A stretch of 64,000 nt of DNA from Nitrospirota bacterium (lineage in GTDB: Bacteria; Nitrospinota_A; UBA7883), in contig JAJRZK010000009.1 in the NCBI GenBank assembly GCA_024275315.1, positions 62,001 to 126,000 on the forward strand, written 5' to 3'. Below are positions 62,744 to 64,000 of this stretch, in pieces (the first letter of the stretch is position 1; the number at the start of each line of letters is the position of its first letter). Under the pieces are notes generated by a model. The model worked only from the letters and a program-made list of their open reading frames with translations. It did no database searches and had not been told where the DNA came from. Both the position numbers and the translations under genes were made by a program.

Positions 62744-63158
62744 CGTAACCTCCATTTATCCAAAAGATTTCGCTTAACTGATCAGCAATATATGTATCGA
62801 GATTTTCGGACTCGTCCAGGCTGTCGTCTGAAAAGTTCGTCGTGACGCCAAACACTGGAACAAGCATCTCGTCAACAAATTCGGCTATGTCCGTATCGGT
62901 CGAAACGTCCGGCGGCTTAACAACTTCCGGTTGAGGAGCCGGAGCCAGCCTGATGGCGACAACCAGCGCCACCGTCACCACCGCCATCGACCAGGAGGCC
63001 GCGTGTCTGGTGGATAAGTGTGTCCAGAGCCTGCCCCAAAGCGATGTATGGCGATCTTCCGCCATTTCATCGCTGTTGATCCGCTCCATTACTTTTCCTC
63101 GCAGTGATTCAGGGGGCCGCATTCTGTGAGCCTTGCGGAAAAGATCGTCCGGTTTCAT
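62736..63158 (-). CDS. Anti-sigma-factor-like single-pass membrane protein
   Basis: A 140-residue protein. A basic cytoplasmic N-terminus (MKPDDLFRKAHRMRPPESLRGKVMERI) leads to one membrane helix (ASWSMAVVTVALVVAIRLA, about 54-72) and an acidic periplasmic tail (STDTDIAEFVDEMLVPVFG). It has no CHCC zinc motif, so it is not a classical ZAS protein. Position directly after an ECF sigma gene with an ATGA overlap, and before a Spy/CpxP-like gene, argues for the anti-sigma role. I infer this from position and topology, not sequence similarity. Confidence 0.72.
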   Translation of the reverse strand: MKPDDLFRKAHRMRPPESLRGKVMERINSDEMAEDRHTSLWGRLWTHLSTRHAASWSMAVVTVALVVAIRLAPAPQPEVVKPPDVSTDTDIAEFVDEMLVPVFGVTTNFSDDSLDESENLDTYIADQLSEIFWINGGYDA

Positions 63159-63796
63159 TTCAAATCCTCCATTTGGGCCGCGAACCTGGCCAGGTCTTCG
63201 CGCGCGCGGGCTATCCGCGATTTCACCGTGCCCACCGGCACATCCATGGCGCCGGATATCTGTTCATAACTAAGTCCTTCAATCTCTCTTAGCACCACAG
63301 CCATTCTCCGGTCCGGGTCGAGTCTTTCTAGCAATTTCGACAAAGCCTGTTCCACCTCGCAAGATTCCACTCCCGCTCCGGGGTTTTGTCTCATGAATAT
63401 CTCCTTGTCGACAACTCCGAAAACCCTCTCGTCGGTTTTACAGCCAGCGGGGCTCCTTCTTCTAAGCGTGTTCAGGGTTTTGTTCACGGTTATCCTGTAC
63501 AACCACGTTGAAAAACTGGAACGGCCCTTGAAAGAGCCAAGCGCTTTCCACGCCGATACGAACACTTCCTGAGTAAGATCTTCGGATTCCTCGAAGCTAC
63601 AGGTCATCCGGTAGGCCACATTCCACACAAAACTTTTATATTTGTCGAAAAGCTCTTCAAACGCCGCTGTGTCGCCGGCTCTGGCTCGGTTAACGGTGAT
63701 TGTCTCGTTAATAATCGTGTTTGCGATACCATCCATCCGGTCGGTGTTTGTTTGAACCTGAACCGGCCATTGCGCCTCAACGTTGCCGGGATTCAT
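63155..63796 (-). CDS. ECF RNA polymerase sigma factor (RpoE-like)
   Basis: A 213-residue sigma factor. Region 2: FEELFDKYKSFVWNVAYRMTCSFEESEDLTQEVFVSAWKALGSFKGRSSFSTWLYRITVNKTLN (about 39-105). Region 4: RMAVVLREIEGLSYEQISGAMDVPVGTVKSRIARAREDLARF. No domain beyond sigma2 and sigma4. Start ATG 63796; a second in-frame ATG 20 codons later is possible. It overlaps the anti-sigma-like gene (ATGA), and a sigma-E-type site lies 92-119 bases upstream, so it probably drives its own transcription. Confidence 0.93.
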   Translation of the reverse strand: MNPGNVEAQWPVQVQTNTDRMDGIANTIINETITVNRARAGDTAAFEELFDKYKSFVWNVAYRMTCSFEESEDLTQEVFVSAWKALGSFKGRSSFSTWLYRITVNKTLNTLRRRSPAGCKTDERVFGVVDKEIFMRQNPGAGVESCEVEQALSKLLERLDPDRRMAVVLREIEGLSYEQISGAMDVPVGTVKSRIARAREDLARFAAQMEDLK

Positions 63797-63887
63797 ATTT
63801 TGCGCCTTACTGCAACGAAAGGTTGTTTTCCCGCCATTCCATGAATTTCGCCAAAACGGCTGTCATTTATGTATGTTCTCATATTTA

Positions 63888-63915
63888 TTGGACACGCACG
63901 GTTCAATAAAGTTCC
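63888..63915 (-). promoter_or_regulatory. Sigma-E/ECF-type autoregulatory promoter
   Basis: Minus strand: GGAACTT (63915-63909), 15 bases, then GTCCAA (63893-63888). The -35 is identical to the RpoE consensus and the -10 differs from GTCTAA at one base. It points to the sigma-factor ATG at 63796 with a leader of about 85 bases. The 85 bases from 63916 to the window end show no gene. Confidence 0.75.
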
Positions 63916-64000
63916 CAAATCAGGGCAAAATCAGGGAAAATAACAAAAACAATTTCAACTTCAGGGGAACCGCCGCCATGGCAGGTGTTGGCAGACTCAA

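Overview
The window reads as an ordinary chromosomal stretch of a Gram-negative, probably flagellated, respiring bacterium. It carries LPS, Lol and Lpt envelope genes (lpxC, lolA, lptG), several c-type cytochromes with a CcsA/HemX-like assembly protein, a candidate FliA-type promoter, and many ATGA-overlapping gene pairs. The content (rpiB-glyA-nrdR, hemA-hemC, NtrY/NtrX-like regulators, an AmmeMemoRadiSam protein, a PII-AmtB-GlnA cluster) suggests a deltaproteobacterial or Nitrospinota-like lineage. I cannot fix the taxon from sequence alone. I see no tRNA, rRNA, insertion sequence, prophage or CRISPR array.

Layout. 1-3456: periplasmic metal (probably copper) module: Cys/Met-rich secreted protein, Met-rich outer-membrane barrel, haem lipoprotein, TlpA-like thioredoxin and a Tat-exported Csp-type copper-storage protein, closed by an intrinsic terminator. 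3554-8487: cytidylate-kinase-like protein, then a minus-strand block (glycosyltransferase, membrane methyltransferase, phasin-like protein, UbiB kinase, uridine kinase). 8553-15396: NapF-like ferredoxin, a coupled histidine kinase / diguanylate cyclase / plsY unit, a MEMO-family protein, a ferritin-like protein and a secreted protein of unknown function. 15660-22191: from a near-consensus promoter, rpiB-glyA-nrdR-precorrin-2 dehydrogenase-hemX-like-hemA-hemC-nitroreductase, mostly with overlapping start/stop codons. 22317-24653: ATP-grasp enzyme and Fe-dependent alcohol dehydrogenase. 24667-30798 (minus): lptG, GIY-YIG nuclease, giant AsmA-like protein, DedA-family protein.

30907-34880: heat-shock region, hrcA-grpE-dnaJ (minus, without dnaK) divergent from a second, zinc-finger-less J protein. 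34991-37899: sigma-54 activator, unknown protein, small cytochrome c. 38164-41371 (minus): nitrogen cluster glnK-amtB-glnA. 41772-43967: glgB. 44097-51952: DUF4390 - NtrY-like kinase - response-regulator/LpxC fusion - purN - lolA - rseP. 51962-56688 (minus): fabD-fabG-acpP-fabF-rnc-queE. 56866-59458 (minus): lipoprotein and a Pit phosphate transporter with its DUF47 partner. 59534-62063: CgeB/Maf-like glycosyltransferase, convergent with a DUF5610-like gene that has a FliA-type promoter. 62273-63915 (minus): ECF sigma factor, anti-sigma-like membrane protein and Spy/CpxP-like protein behind a sigma-E-type promoter.

The most unusual feature is the 707-residue protein at 47377-49500. It joins a complete receiver domain, a degenerate sigma-54-type AAA+ domain (no GAFTGA loop, altered Walker B, no DNA-binding helix) and a complete LpxC deacetylase with all expected catalytic residues. 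It lies directly after an NtrY-type sensor kinase. The inference is a two-component system whose output is the committed step of lipid A synthesis itself rather than transcription.
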